Shown: one piece after another, positions 10,501-21,281 of the stretch | How positions within the stretch are numbered: position 1 is the first letter of the stretch | Layout: each line of letters begins with the position of its first letter | Assembly (NCBI GenBank): GCA_016987375.1 | Contig: PJRA01000077.1 | Span: 1,018,383 to 1,059,003 of the forward strand | DNA from: Brachionus koreanus | Lineage: Eukaryota; Rotifera; Eurotatoria; Ploima; Brachionidae | Reading direction: 5' to 3' | DNA length: 40,621 bases | The notes under the pieces: model-generated | What the model was told of the DNA's origin: nothing | Database searches by the model: none | Seen by the model: the letters and a program-made list of their open reading frames with translations, nothing else | Made by a program: the position numbers and the translations under genes

Positions 10501-11464
10501 AACGTGCAGATTACTGCCGTATTTTAACAAAAAATTACATGCGTTCACTTGTCCCAGCGTTGCTGCATAAAAAATTGGCGTACAATTATTATTGTCCATA
10601 ATGTCAACAGATGTCTTGCACTGCTCAATTAAAATCTTCATGCATTCCAAATGACCACGACTTGCAGCACAATGAAGAGCTATTGTTAAACCAGAATATT
10701 TTTAAATTATTTAAAATTTATTAAAATAAAAAATTTCAAATACCAGTTAGACCATCTTTTTCATGTTTATTCGGGTCTGAACCAGCTGCAAAAAGCTCTA
10801 GCAAAGCCTCACTGCTGCCTATTTTTTTAATTTAATTTCTAATTTGAGTTGAATGTAAATTCTTACCACTACTAGCAGCCCAAATAATGGCGTTTCGCTG
10901 GTCAAAGTCCTCCACATCTATTTTAACTTTCTGATCTATTAACTTTTTTAAAATTAACAAGCTGTTTGATTGATTACGACTAATTGACTCGTCCCAAATG
11001 TCTATTTGTCCACACATTTGAGCAGCATAGTGAATTGGATATGCACCGTGAATATCAGCCGTCTCAGGATCGGTGTTTCTTTCGAGCAAAAAGTTTAATA
11101 TTTCTTCATGGCCACAAACCACACTCCAATGAATGGCTGAATGCATTTCTCCATCGGATATGTTCACATCTGCTCCCATTTCAACTAAATACTGAACAAC
11201 TGTCAAATTTCCGCATATCACTGCCAAATGTAGACACGAATAGCCGTCTTTATCTTGATGATTTATTTGAGCATTGTAAGAGAGCAACAACTCTATACAT
11301 TTTGTTTCTATGTTCTCAGCGCAGTAAAGTAGCGCAGTCCGGTCATTTGAGTCTTTGGCGTCTACAGCAGCACCTTTGGAAAGCATTGTTTTTACGTCAT
11401 CTGGGTTATTATTTTGACATGCCAGCATCAATTGTGTTATTTCAATAGTCGGTATCGATGTCAT
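7547..11464 (-). CDS. multi-ankyrin-repeat protein, six exons, ~820 aa
   Basis: Exons (minus strand): 11464-10867, 10818-10744, 10679-10481, 10428-10295, 9060-8888 and 8830-7547, all joined by GT..AG introns with compatible phases. ATG 11464 opens MTSIPTIEITQLMLACQNN. About ten to eleven ankyrin repeats fill roughly residues 8-400, with conserved cores such as DKDGYSCLHLAVICGN, AYPIHYAAQMCG, ALHCAASRGHLECMK and DGRTLLHLAAADND. The C-terminal ~350 residues are Lys/Asp/Asn-rich, low-complexity and probably disordered. The fourth intron is long (about 1.2 kb); the others are 48-64 nt. The last intron (8831-8887) is exactly 57 nt, in frame and stop-free, so retention would add 19 residues and give 839 aa. 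Splicing restores an ankyrin-like SFMTPYDIAVLKNAKEVAKYL. Ankyrin stacks bind protein partners; the exact orthologue was not identified. Confidence 0.88.
9061..10294 (-). other. large intron 4 of the ankyrin gene
   Basis: A 1.2-kb AT-rich intron bounded by GTAAGT (donor, 10294) and TTAAG (acceptor, 9061). The joined codon is G|AA, so HEAYYNKQM continues as ECVYYLMGV and then the next ankyrin repeat (SSNIYDGRTLLHLAAADN), as expected for a split repeat. No additional exon was seen inside. The ATG at 9043 is therefore internal, not a gene start. Confidence 0.75.
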
Positions 11465-13210
11465 CTGAAATAAATAAAAAAAAAATTTCCAAAATCAGGA
11501 TATAATTTCTAAAAAGGTTAAAAATATTTTTTTTACAGTAAAAATTTTTATTTTTTATTTATTTAAAACTGCATTGAAATTAAATATTTGAAGATTTTTA
11601 AAGGCAAATAATAATTTCAGTTGCTATGCAAATGATAAACAGTGATAATCGATGGATTTATATTAGAAATAAAAATTATGATGTAGTGTGACATTTATTT
11701 TAAAAATACTTCCATAATTCGATTTATTTGTGTTTTGTTTGTGATTATTTCTTCTTTTTTTTTTCTATTTCTTAATTTTGTAACTCTGGTAACAAACACA
11801 TTATTAGCTAAGCTGCGATGAATTATAAGGAACCAAATAAGAGAAATATAGATTTTTTGTTAACTATTTGTTACAGAAACAAGAGCTGACTGAACAAAAG
11901 AAGAAATTTTTTTTGTTCAATCAGCTGAAAGAATTAAAAAGGAAACTTATAAAAAAATATTAATCTTAAATGCTTCACATTTTATCCCAAAATTGATATA
12001 TGGACTGTCGTCGTTTTTTATTGCATACTCTTTTCAATTTTTTATGTAGAAACGGAAGCAATTTTTAGTTCAGAAAAATGTCAAAATTTATTTATTTGGA
12101 AATGTTATTTTTTCATTAAAAAAGAAAAAACTATTAGACAAAATTCTTAAAAAAAATTAAAATTTGGACATTTAAAACATAGATTTTATCAGTATTTTTC
12201 CAAATAAACAAATTTTCCAGGCAGATTTTAGCTTTATTGCCATAAAGTGATTACTCTTAATAATTTTTTATTTGACCGAAGTAATTTAATTTGAAAAATT
12301 ATTAGTGCAATAGACATGAGAAATTTTGTTTAATTTAAATCAATAAAATAAGAAAAAAAACTTGATTTACGGTAACCAAGATGAAACTAGCTAAAATAAT
12401 TGCGACTTTCCGACTAGCAGAGCGTGAGCCCCATTTATTTGAAATAAATTTTTTTTTTTTTTCGTGCTAGGTCTTAATATCCATTCAATATTTTGTTTTA
12501 AACACATAAATATTATTGATTGTCTATTAAAGAAAAATTTCCTTTACGTTTCAGCTATTTAGCGAAACGAAATTTTTTAATAACCCATCAAATTTCATTA
12601 AAATGAAAAAAAAATCTAATTTAATTTAAATAGAATTAATTAAATAATACATGATTATTTATTTCTTAAAGCTGGTTTATATTTAAAAGAAATTGATCGC
12701 GTTTCCACAATTAGAAAAATTTTAATTAATATTGGCATTCTTATTTATTTAATGCACCTCAGTTTTTGCTAATAAAACGGATGTAGAATAAAATATGGCA
12801 CAAAAGTTAATAAATTAAAATCCAAAGACAAAATCCTAAAGCAATTTGAAACGAAAATTTGCGCTAAAGAATATGGATATAAGCTTATGTAAATCAATTT
12901 AAAAAAAATTTAATTTCAGCCCTTGTTTTTCTTTAATTTTTTGACAAAAATTTGAAGCATTGAAAAAATTTTTGGTAATTGATTTTTAAATTTTTACCTA
13001 ATTTTTACCAAGGTTTGTGAAAGAAAACAAATTGTTAATACTTTTATAAATAAAAGCAATTTTTTTTAGTAAAGATTTCCAATAAATAATGAAATTTTTT
13101 CCAAATTAAAAAAATAATTATCAAATTTAGTTAGGCTCACTAAATTTTGTGCATCATTGGGTATAATCCTTAATTTTATAAAAAGGAAAAAATATTACCA
13201 TAAAATTAAT
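11465..13210. other. upstream region of ankyrin gene, no gene seen
   Basis: AT-rich, with no convincing frames. It contains a POU-type octamer ATGCAAAT (11626-11633) and a 16-bp near-perfect stem (11884-11926). Slightly GC-richer patches occur near 12400-12430. The start of the minus-strand ankyrin gene is at 11464, so its promoter should lie here. Confidence 0.4.
11884..11926. repeat. short hairpin-forming inverted repeat
   Basis: AGCTGACTGAACAAAA (11884-11899) pairs with TTTTGTTCAATCAGCT (11911-11926). The 16-bp stem has one mismatch and an 11-nt loop. No coding frame crosses it. Confidence 0.7.
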
Positions 13211-13213
13211 TTC

Positions 13214-13433
13214 TTAACACTCAAAACACGAAGGGTTTATTTTGGGACCTGATGTCACACCTTTTCTCTATCCTCAGTTAAATAAATATGATAATTTTAA
13301 TCTGAAATTTAAAATAAAAAAATACCAAGATTTAATAATCTTTGCTACAAAATATACTTATACACATCGAATAAAAAGTAAAAAGAAAAGGTAATTTAAG
13401 GAGTGGAAAAACTCTTACGGGTTTGAGTGTCAC
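13214..13433. mobile_element. possible miniature piggyBac-like element, degraded
   Basis: TTAA followed by CACTCAAAACACGAAGGG (13214-13235) faces an inverted, imperfect partner CTTACGGGTTTGAGTG ending at 13429. TTAA plus a CACT.. terminus is piggyBac-like. The right flank reads TCAC rather than TTAA, so the duplication is not preserved and the call is tentative. Similar termini occur near 1310-1335 and 28996-29022. Confidence 0.3.
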
Positions 13434-14199
13434 AAAGTAACCGTTACTTATTACTTAAGAGTTCCGAGTTAATAAATTAATCTTCTCAATCTAATTTATC
13501 CTTATCAGAGTCCAAAATAAACTTAAACAGCAGATTACTTTTTTTTCTTGAATTTATATCTTCTTCAAAAAATTCAAACACATAGTAACCGTTTTTGTGG
13601 AGGTGTGACAAAATCTCGAAAGAAAAATTTTCTCGAAAAGTGATTATTAATTAATCTCGAATGTACTAAAATCTTCGAGAAAGTTTTTTTTTTGTTAAAT
13701 AAAATAATAAAATAAAAAAATATTAGTCTTCTAATTGATTAAATAAAATAAATAATTATAAATTCTATGCTTCACACATGCCGTCAATAAACAATTCTAT
13801 TCTTTCCAAATCATATGATTCAACCAATCTTAAGAAATTCAAAGCTTTTTATTTAAGCGCCTAATTTTTTAATTGCAAATAATTGTTTTTTTTTTAAGTA
13901 AAAGTTAATTTGGAGAAAAATTGTCTTAATTTGATTCGAGATTTTTTTTTCGAGATTATGTCCAGTTCCCGTTTTTGTTAATATGTTCAAGTGTCTATGA
14001 GATGCTCTGTTTCAACTGATAAACACCAAAATAAATTGATTGTTTATACTCATCTGTTAATCCAGGAAACTTAAAAAGATCTAAATTGACTATTCATTTG
14101 GCTGAAATCCGGTTAGAATATTTCTGGACTTCAATTTTCAAAAGGTTTTAATCCATCGATTTTTTAAGCATCTTCTCATAAAGAACAATTTTATCTGTA

Positions 14200-14525
14200 T
14201 CGTTTGAGCTAGCAATTTGGGGTCTATATTTAAATATACAAAACGAAAATCTTGCTCCAAGTATTTTATAGAAACAAAATTGCTGAAATACTTCCAACGT
14301 TTAATTCAACCATTTGCTGATTCAACTACCCATCTAACTTTGGTAATTACTCGCGAATAATTTGCCTCTTTTGTAGTGTGTTGCATTTTTCCTTGTAAAA
14401 TTCTTGGCATCTTTGGTTTATATAGCTTGCTTTCAGGGTATTTAATTGAGTCTCGAGAACAACCCTTATCAACAACAAAAATATCATTTTCATAGAACCA
14501 ATTGTCTACTTCTTCAATTTTTTAA
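14200..14525 (-). pseudogene. DDE-type (DDE_Tnp_4-like) transposase C-terminal relic
   Basis: The minus-strand frame reads NDIFVVDKGCSRDS, then KMPRILQGKMQHTTKEANYS, then RVITKVRWVVESANG, a stop, and IKRWKYFSNFV. The pattern D-x-G-x-R-D, Q-T-x-x-E-A-N-x-S-R, T-K-V-R-W-V-V-E-x-x-N-G-x-I-K-x-W-K-x-F is typical of a widespread animal transposase group in the DDE_Tnp_4/Harbinger-like class. The final catalytic Glu (VVE) is present. The internal TGA replaces an expected sense codon (CGA or TGG), and no N-terminal half was recognised upstream, so it is a pseudogene. It abuts a hAT-MITE end and a reverse-transcriptase relic, forming a nested repeat cluster. Confidence 0.7.
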
Positions 14526-14547
14526 AAAATATTTCGCATTTTTGCGC

Positions 14548-14625
14548 AGAGTTTTTTTAAGTCATAAGTCAAGTCAAGTCATAACTTTGACTTAATTTTT
14601 TGTGACTTAGACTTAAAACTGTGAA
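14548..14625 (-). mobile_element. degraded hAT-MITE end (same family as 22219-22458)
   Basis: CAGAGTTTTTTTAAGTCATAAGTCAAGTCAAGTC matches, inverted, the right end of the complete MITE at 22219-22458 (CAGAGTTGTTCAAAAGTCAT on its other strand), followed by the same AAGTC/GACTT repetition. No matching opposite end was found, so it is a fragment. Confidence 0.5.
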
Positions 14626-14695
14626 TTATAAATATTTCGGCTTTGAGGAGCCTTGCTCAAAAAGTACAGTAGTAATGCTAAGTGCAAATCTTACC

Positions 14696-15678
14696 CTTTT
14701 TTTGCTGAAAAATTGCGGATTCATCAAAACCATGTTTTCGCAGTTTATAAAGCAAGATCCTTTGATCGACTGAATCAAAGGCTTTCTTAAAATCTATAAA
14801 GAGAAAAAATCCGATCATTCTTTTGCTCTTTATCTCATTCATAAAACAAACTATAAATTTTTCAAATTTTACTTATTTTATTTTATTTATTTATTTTTAT
14901 CTATTTCCAAACATGAGGGCTGAAAAGCGGGCTATGCCGCTCGAAACTGCCCTGGAGTTACTCCAAAATTATTTTTCAAAAAAAAAAAAATCTCATTCAT
15001 CTTAGTAATTATTTCATGTAGAGCAGATTCGCAACTATGACTAGATCGAAAACCATGTTGATCACTTGCTATAAGTTTGTTTTTACTAATGAATGACGTA
15101 ATTTTGTTGTGGAGTAATTTTACAAACAATTTCGCGATTGGTGCAAGGACCGAAATTCCTCGGTAGTTGTTAGGATCTTCTCTTGAACCTTTATGTTTAT
15201 AGAGAGGCGTGACAAGGACAGTTTTCCAATCGCTTGGAATCGAGTTTGTTAAAATTGAGAAGTCAAATAGATAGGCAATTATTGATTTGAGCTTAGAAGA
15301 ACTATTTTTAATACATTTTATTGGTATTCCACATACACCAGGTTCACTTGAATTGTTAAGGTCATTTAGAAGTTCTTCAACTTCTTTTCCATTTGTAAAA
15401 TTCGGTTTGTTTTTAAACTTGTCAAATACTTCATCAATAAACTGCTTTGATTCATCAAAAGTTGAATCGGATGAAGATGAAATTGATGTAAAAATTCGAT
15501 TAAAAATATTCCCAACGTCAAGTTTGTTTTCTACGGTCTTATTATCAAACTTCATCACAATTAATGATTCGTCATCCTGTTTGGCGGATTTTATATTAAT
15601 AAATGATGAATAAAATTTCCAAAATTTTTTCGAATCTTTGAAATCATTGATTGTTTTTTTTTTAAAAAAATTTACCAA
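14696..15678 (-). pseudogene. non-LTR retrotransposon reverse transcriptase relic
   Basis: The minus-strand frame contains, in order: KDSKKFWKFYSSFIN; NSSEPGVCGIPIKCIKNSS; IPSDWKTVLVTPLYKHKGS; NNYRGISVLAPIAKLFVKLL; and DQHGFRSSHSCESALHEI. After an insertion it continues with MIGFFLFIDFKKAFDSVDQ. These are RT domains 0 to 3 of a CR1/Jockey-type LINE, and FIDFKKAFDSVD carries the first catalytic Asp. The frame stops near 14700 before the YADD motif, so the RT is truncated. The insertion at 14843-14990 disrupts it between MNEI and KSKRMIG. No endonuclease domain lies upstream, and the frame appears shifted above 15678. It is inactive. Confidence 0.85.
14843..14990 (+). mobile_element. poly(A)-tailed SINE-like insertion with target duplication
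   Basis: A 148-bp segment is inserted in the RT relic. The direct repeat TCTCATTCAT occurs at 14833-14842 and 14991-15000, and the insert ends in 13 A residues. Removing the insert and one repeat restores the RT reading frame. Its GC-richer 3' half contains two hairpins, AGCGG-CCGCT enclosed by GGGC-GCCC, and TGGAG-TTA-CTCCA. The structure is that of a retroposed element (SINE, or 5'-truncated LINE). The family is not recognised. Confidence 0.8.
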
Positions 15679-16728
15679 TTTTTCACAATTGTTTTTTTTT
15701 CACTGTTCCTAAAAAAATGTAACCATATCTCTTTTATTGAAATAAAAAGAAAGATTCCCAGCTAAAATGTGCAAAAACTTTGACTGATTATAAAGCATGA
15801 AAAAATCAAGAATATTGAACTATTTGCTCATAATCTAAATCAGCACGTTCAAATTTATAAGAATATAAAAAAAAATTCTCTGAGACAAATTACATTTTTT
15901 CAAAAGATATTGGCCCATATCCTTTAAATAAATGATTCATGCAAAATTTTTGATGCGATTCAAAACCAAGAAATTATTTCTATTGTCTTATTAAATCAAA
16001 AAAATTTATTAGTTTGATTAATAAAAGTCTGTCTCAGTCTCTTTTTAGCTGAGGCGTACTAGACACTGGCCGCGATGGAGATCTGATCATTTGGACTAGG
16101 TATAGTACCTCTTTTTGTTACTTAAAGTCAGCACAATTAGAAATAAAAATTCAAAGCTAAAGATAGATACTAAACAATAAAAACTTAAACACTAAAAAAA
16201 TATTTTTTAAAGAATGAATTATTTAAATAATTAATTGTTAAAAATAAAAAACTTATTCTCTTTTAAAACACTAATGATTAAATTTCTAATTAATGTGGGG
16301 TCTTAGTTGAAATTCTTCAAAAATAAATCCTTTTGACAAAGCTAAATTTTAAAATTTTCAACTTAATACATAGATAATTTAATTTGCTTTAAGATAATTT
16401 AGATATAAGCATAAAATAAAAAGTCAACTTTTTTTTTTTCAATTCGATAAATGTTACAATGAGATTTTATTCTCTTTAAGACAAAAATTTGAAATTTATA
16501 TCAAACTAGCAAAAAATTCATAAAATATTTCACTTTAACAAAAAATAATACTCTACATATTTTGAAATTTGTTTCTTAATCAAAATTGAGTAACTAGCGC
16601 AAATAGTTTTGAATAAATTTTAAACAAGTCTTTTCTAATAACCACTATGTAGGTTAATCCGAGTATTAAATAAGATTCATATTTTCTTATCTTTATTTTT
16701 CATTTATTTCGATTAACTAATTTTTGAA
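15679..16728. other. intergenic upstream of ADAR, no gene seen
   Basis: AT-rich. A GC-richer patch near 16030-16105 contains a CTCAG/CTGAG stem but no recognised RNA gene. The ADAR promoter presumably lies toward 16700. Confidence 0.35.
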
Positions 16729-19700
16729 ATGTTTTATCAAAAGAATCCGATTCCAAGAGCATTAGCCGTCCAGGACCAATGCTTCAAAAGAAAAATATCC
16801 AGAATGTCAATTGATTCCAACGTAGCAACCAAGCGCCGACTCGACTCCGAGTCGGAGTCGAGCCAAGACTTGAACAAGCGTTTCAAATTTTCCTCACAAT
16901 CTATTTCTCTGTCTCAAAATTACAAAAATTCAATTCAATATATACACGAAATAACAAGAATTCAGCCTATTAAATTTGAATTAATCAGTCAGGAGGGCCA
17001 GGCACATAAACCAACTTTTAAGTTTTGTCTTAGTATTCAAATTTTGGGCAATGAAGTTTCATTTAATTCAATCGGGCCGTCTAAAAAAGTAGCCAAACTG
17101 ATAGCTTCACTCAAAGCGATTTCTTTTTTAATAAAATTACCAGATTTTTTTGTTACTGAGGAGATAAACTACTTAAAATGCCTGATTGACTTAGATCTTC
17201 AGAATCACAAATTAGACCCATGCTTGCTTGATGAAAATATGTCATCGTCTTTATCCGCTGAGGAGTCAGAATCAGCTTTAGTTATTGACATACCCGAGTC
17301 CCAATCTGATGAAATTTCAAGTCAAGAATTCGATCTAAAAACTAAAGAGATAATTGCTACCAAAAACCCTCTTACCATTTTAAATCATTTGCTACCAAAG
17401 AAGCCATTCACCGACAATCTAATTGAAGAGTCTGGTCAGTCGCATTCAAAAATTTTTAAAGTTGAAATTAGATTAAACAAGCAAAAGCTCTTAGAAAGTA
17501 GTGCACAATTGAAATGTGATTTTTCAAGTTTAACTCGAAATAATGACCAAAACTTGTCACTGTTCAAAGATATTGGCGACGAATTAATATTTTATGGAAT
17601 CGGAAGTACCAAAAAAATAGCCAAATCAAGAGCAGCCCAGTGTTTACTGGAAATTTTATTCAATATTAAAACATCAACTCCAGGTAAATTCAATTTATTC
17701 TTGACTTAATTTTGAAAAAAATATAATATTTATTGAAAAATTTTTTAAAAAAAAAATTAGTGATAGGTGACTTTTTTTAGTAGAAAATAAACATTTTTAA
17801 TACTAGATAATTCAGAATTTATCAAAAAAAAAGGTGTACCTAAATATGTAAAACATTTTTCCAGATTTTGGTTTTAAACAAGGCTAAAAGACGGATCTGA
17901 ATTAAAAAAATAACAAAAAATTCTAATATTTTAACAAATGTGGGTTTGAACTAAATCATCAAAAATTAAAATCCGGAAAAATGAATCCGTATTTTAGGCA
18001 CCAGCTTTCAGGATCCAACAATTTGGATTAATATTTAAGTGACAACCGGAAAAAAATTAAATTTTTTTCTTCACTATCAATTTCATTATCTCTCTAGCAC
18101 TAATAGATTTAATTCGCTTAGAATACAGAATTTTGTTTTTGACAATGTGAAATTTTTTTCTAACAAACGATATAATTTTTTTTCTAATTATGAAAAAATG
18201 GCTCTGAAAACAGTACAATTTTGTACAAATTTGAATAAACCAATTTTAAGCTCTGCAAAAAATGGATAATTTATTGTGAATTTTATCTAATGTTTTTTTT
18301 TTAAATGATGTGCATTTTACATAAAAATGAAGTCTTTTTGCATATTTTAGAAATCGTTTGTAATTATTTGTTTTAAATTTATTAAGATTTTTGTGGAATT
18401 TTGTACAAAATAAAAAATTAGAACAAAATTTAGTAATAAAATAACTTAAACTTTTTTTTCCCGAGTTTTTACTAATTCTTTAAATGCAACATAGAGCAAT
18501 TTTCAAGGTTTCATCAAAAGTTGAAGTCTGTTAATTATGTCCAAATTCTCTTTAAAATGCATTACAGCCAAATTTGTCCAAATATAAATAATGCTAAATT
18601 TGCAGAGTTTATATTAAACAAATGCATAACAGCTTTGTTAGTTGCACTAACATTCAGTATGTTGCACCATGCTGCATTTAAAGAATTTGCTTTTTATTTA
18701 AAAAAATATTGAAATTTTTTTCATTTTGTACATTTTTTCTGTTCTATTGCACTTAATTTTACAAAACCTTGGCCAAGAAATAATTTTGATCAGATTTCTT
18801 TCTAAAAAATCTGCGATTTAATCAAATTTAATTTTGAAAAACCCAAAATTTTTTTTAACTTAATTTACCAATTTTTTTGTCAATTTAAAATTTAAATGAT
18901 TTTCTTTGGATATCTTCAATTTGGAAACAAGTTTAGAAATTTACTTTTGCAAAAAAAAATTTTTTTTTATTTGGTTTGTCTATTTGTCTATTTTTTTAGC
19001 TATAAAATTACTTAAAAAATTTGATTAAAATTTATTCTATACATTTTAATTGCATTTTATTTTATTTTATTCATAAAAAGTTAAGCGGCCATGTTCAAGC
19101 ATCATAAACTTAATAATAAGCTAAAAAAAAGCTTTGCAGAAAATGAGCTAATACATTAAAACAATTTAAAATTGATATTTTTCTAAACTATTTATTTTTT
19201 AAATTTATAATTCTTTTATCTTGTTTTTTTTTTAATTTTTGCACAAATTTTGATCAAATATGAAAAAGAAAAAAATACTTCTTTTAACTGTTTTGAACCT
19301 AACTTATTGAAAATATTTTAAAATAAATAAAAACCATATTTGCTTGGTGTGGATTAAATTTTTTTTTAATTTCTCTCAAATATTTCTAAATTTTTCTAAA
19401 GAAAGTGAACCCGCAATCTTTGATTTTGAAAATGAAAAAACAGGAAGCATTTTTAAAGAATTTGCAGACAGCATTAGTGAACTAATAAACAAAAAATATA
19501 AAGAGCTAATAGACCAGCTGAGCGAAGAAAATGAATTTAATCCAAACAAATTTTTAAATGTTTATTCAGGAATTGTTCAATCAAATGGCATTAACATTAA
19601 AAGTGCAAAATTAATTTGTCTAACCACTGGCACTAAATGCATCGCCGGTGACCACATGAGTCTTGTAGGGACATCTTTGAATGACTCTCATGCAGAAATA

Positions 19701-20737
19701 CTTGCTGTACGTGTCCTGAGAAAATACTTGTTTATTAAATTAGAGCAATTTATTAAAAATAACTTTGAATCGGATATTTTTGAGGTTCAAAATGAAAAAA
19801 CTTTGTACAGGTTAAAAGATAATGTAAATTTTCATTTATTTGTATCATCAGCACCTTGTGGTGATTCCAGAATATTTTCAATTAGTGACAATTTAAGTAG
19901 CGAGTCTTTGGACACCCATCCGAACCGAAAAGTTCGAGGAATTCTAAGAACCAAGATTGAATCCGGAATGGGAACTATTCCAGTTCGATCTTGCGAACAA
20001 ATTCAAACTTGGGATGGTATAATGCTGGGTGAAAGACTCAAAGTGATGTCTTGTTCGGATAAAATGTGCAAATACAATGTTTTAGGAGTACAAGGTGCTC
20101 TGCTTAGTCAATTTATTGAACCAATTTATTTAAATAGCATCATTATTGGAGCTTTTTACAACAGAAATCATTTGAGTAGAGCACTTTTTTCTCGAATAGC
20201 TCAGGTAATTTTAAATCTTATAATAAAATGAACAGAATTTTAATTTAAAATTTTTTAAAATATTTATTTTTATTTATTCTTAAGTTATTTTTTTTCTTAA
20301 TTTTTAAGTGTCAAGAAGACTTACCTCCATCTTACAAAGTTCACAAACCAATTCTTAGTTCAATAACAAATAGTCTTCAAAGACAAATTTGTAAGCCATC
20401 TGCTAAATCATTGATATGGTCAGAAATTCTAAAGCAGATAGAAATTATAAATTGTAAAATTGGCAAAAAAAATGATGGTTCTCATTCCGAAGTGTGTCAA
20501 TATGAAATGTTTAAAATTTGGATGTCAATAATTAATTTGCTTAAAGAAAAAAATATCAATCTAATAGCTGTCGATGGAATCGATCAATTTACTTATTATC
20601 AAGCTAAGCAAATGTCTGTGGACTATCAGAAAGCAAAGTTTAGTGTTTATAAATGCTTCAAAGAAAAAAATTTTGGCACATGGTTAACAGCTCCTTTAGA
20701 ACAAAATCATTTTTTAATCTCTTCTAATCCTCAGTGA
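16729..20737 (+). CDS. Adar: ADAR adenosine deaminase acting on dsRNA, 3 exons, 728 aa
   Basis: Exons 16729-17683, 19402-20204 and 20309-20737 are joined G|AA and then CAG|TGT. The enzyme converts adenosine to inosine in double-stranded RNA. dsRBD1 lies at about residues 66-138 and dsRBD2 at about 212-312 (IGSTKKIAKSRAAQCLLEIL). The deaminase domain follows, with TGTKCIAGDHMS, HAE (His415, catalytic Glu417), PCGD (zinc Cys471), CSDK (zinc Cys536), the W of IQTWDG (inositol-phosphate site) and HLSRALFSRIAQ. Two dsRBDs and no Z-DNA domain make it ADAR2-like. In the base-flipping loop, where human ADAR2 has Glu488 (ESGEGTIPV), this reads ESGMGTIPV (Met508). The first intron is 1.7 kb; retaining it would give a dsRBD-only protein of 326 aa. 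The second intron is 104 nt. ATG 16729 was chosen as the first in the open frame. An upstream exon cannot be excluded. Confidence 0.95.
16840..16862 (+). repeat. perfect 11-bp palindrome in ADAR coding exon
   Basis: CTCGACTCCGA-G-TCGGAGTCGAG lies in the Ser/Glu-rich linker (RLDSESESS) before dsRBD1. It is GC-rich and would form a strong hairpin in the ADAR mRNA. Confidence 0.9.
17684..19401 (+). other. ADAR intron 1
   Basis: A 1.7-kb intron from GTAAAT to TTTCTAAAG. Open frames inside (18039-18269, 18521-18712) are AT-driven with no recognisable protein. Repeats of TTTTGTACAA occur near 18215 and 18400. No alternative exon was identified. Confidence 0.7.
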
Positions 20738-21281
20738 TTATTGTTTATATTTGTTTTGATTTTAGTCGATTGTTTAATTAAACTAAATTCCTAAAAAACA
20801 AAAACCTGTTTATTTCTTTGTTAGTATTTTATAATAAATTTAAAATTAAATAAAATTTAAATTTGATCCGAGGATTGATTTTTCTTTAATGATTTGAATA
20901 TTTTTAAGTTATGCTTTTTACCTGTATTTTCAAAATTATTAGTTTACTGTCTATTTTTTTATTTTTTTGCTAAGAAAATAAATTGTCTTATGTTAGCAAA
21001 ATTTTTTTTTTGCACTACTTAGTTTATTGCTTAAAATTATTATTTTTTGATAAGTATTTTTATTGTTTGAAAAAAATAATTCTTTCACATTATAAATTAT
21101 TATTCTGAGTTTGAAATATTTTATCATATGCCAAAATGTTTGATTCATCGTATTTAGTGATTACTCTTAAAGAAAACTGCAAAGAATATAAAATATCTTA
21201 TCAAAGTACTAAGGCTTAATTAGCAGTGATTATATAAATAAAAACTATTCAAAAGTCAAAGGCCTAAATTTTGATTTACTA
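20738..21281. other. intergenic, nothing recognised
   Basis: AT-rich 3' flank of ADAR. AATAAATTTAAAATTAAATAAA near 20830-20852 includes candidate poly(A) signals. Confidence 0.35.

Noticed and set aside
10984..11448. 154-codon plus-strand frame
   Set aside because: It is the antisense shadow of ankyrin exon 1, whose splice-compatible repeats explain the region.
14932..15005. Hammerhead-ribozyme-like core (CTGA..CGAAAC) in the SINE-like insert
   Set aside because: The expected CUGAUGA reads CTGAAAA (essential G8 lost), and the enclosing GGGC/GCCC stem has the wrong topology for a hammerhead.
15287..15613. 108-codon plus-strand frame
   Set aside because: Antisense of the reverse-transcriptase relic.
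16030..16105. GC-richer patch as a tRNA gene
   Set aside because: No acceptor stem or T-arm pairing found by eye.
18039..18712. Two frames in ADAR intron 1 as possible alternative exons
   Set aside because: No deaminase- or dsRBD-like motifs and no good flanking splice sites; the intron explains them.
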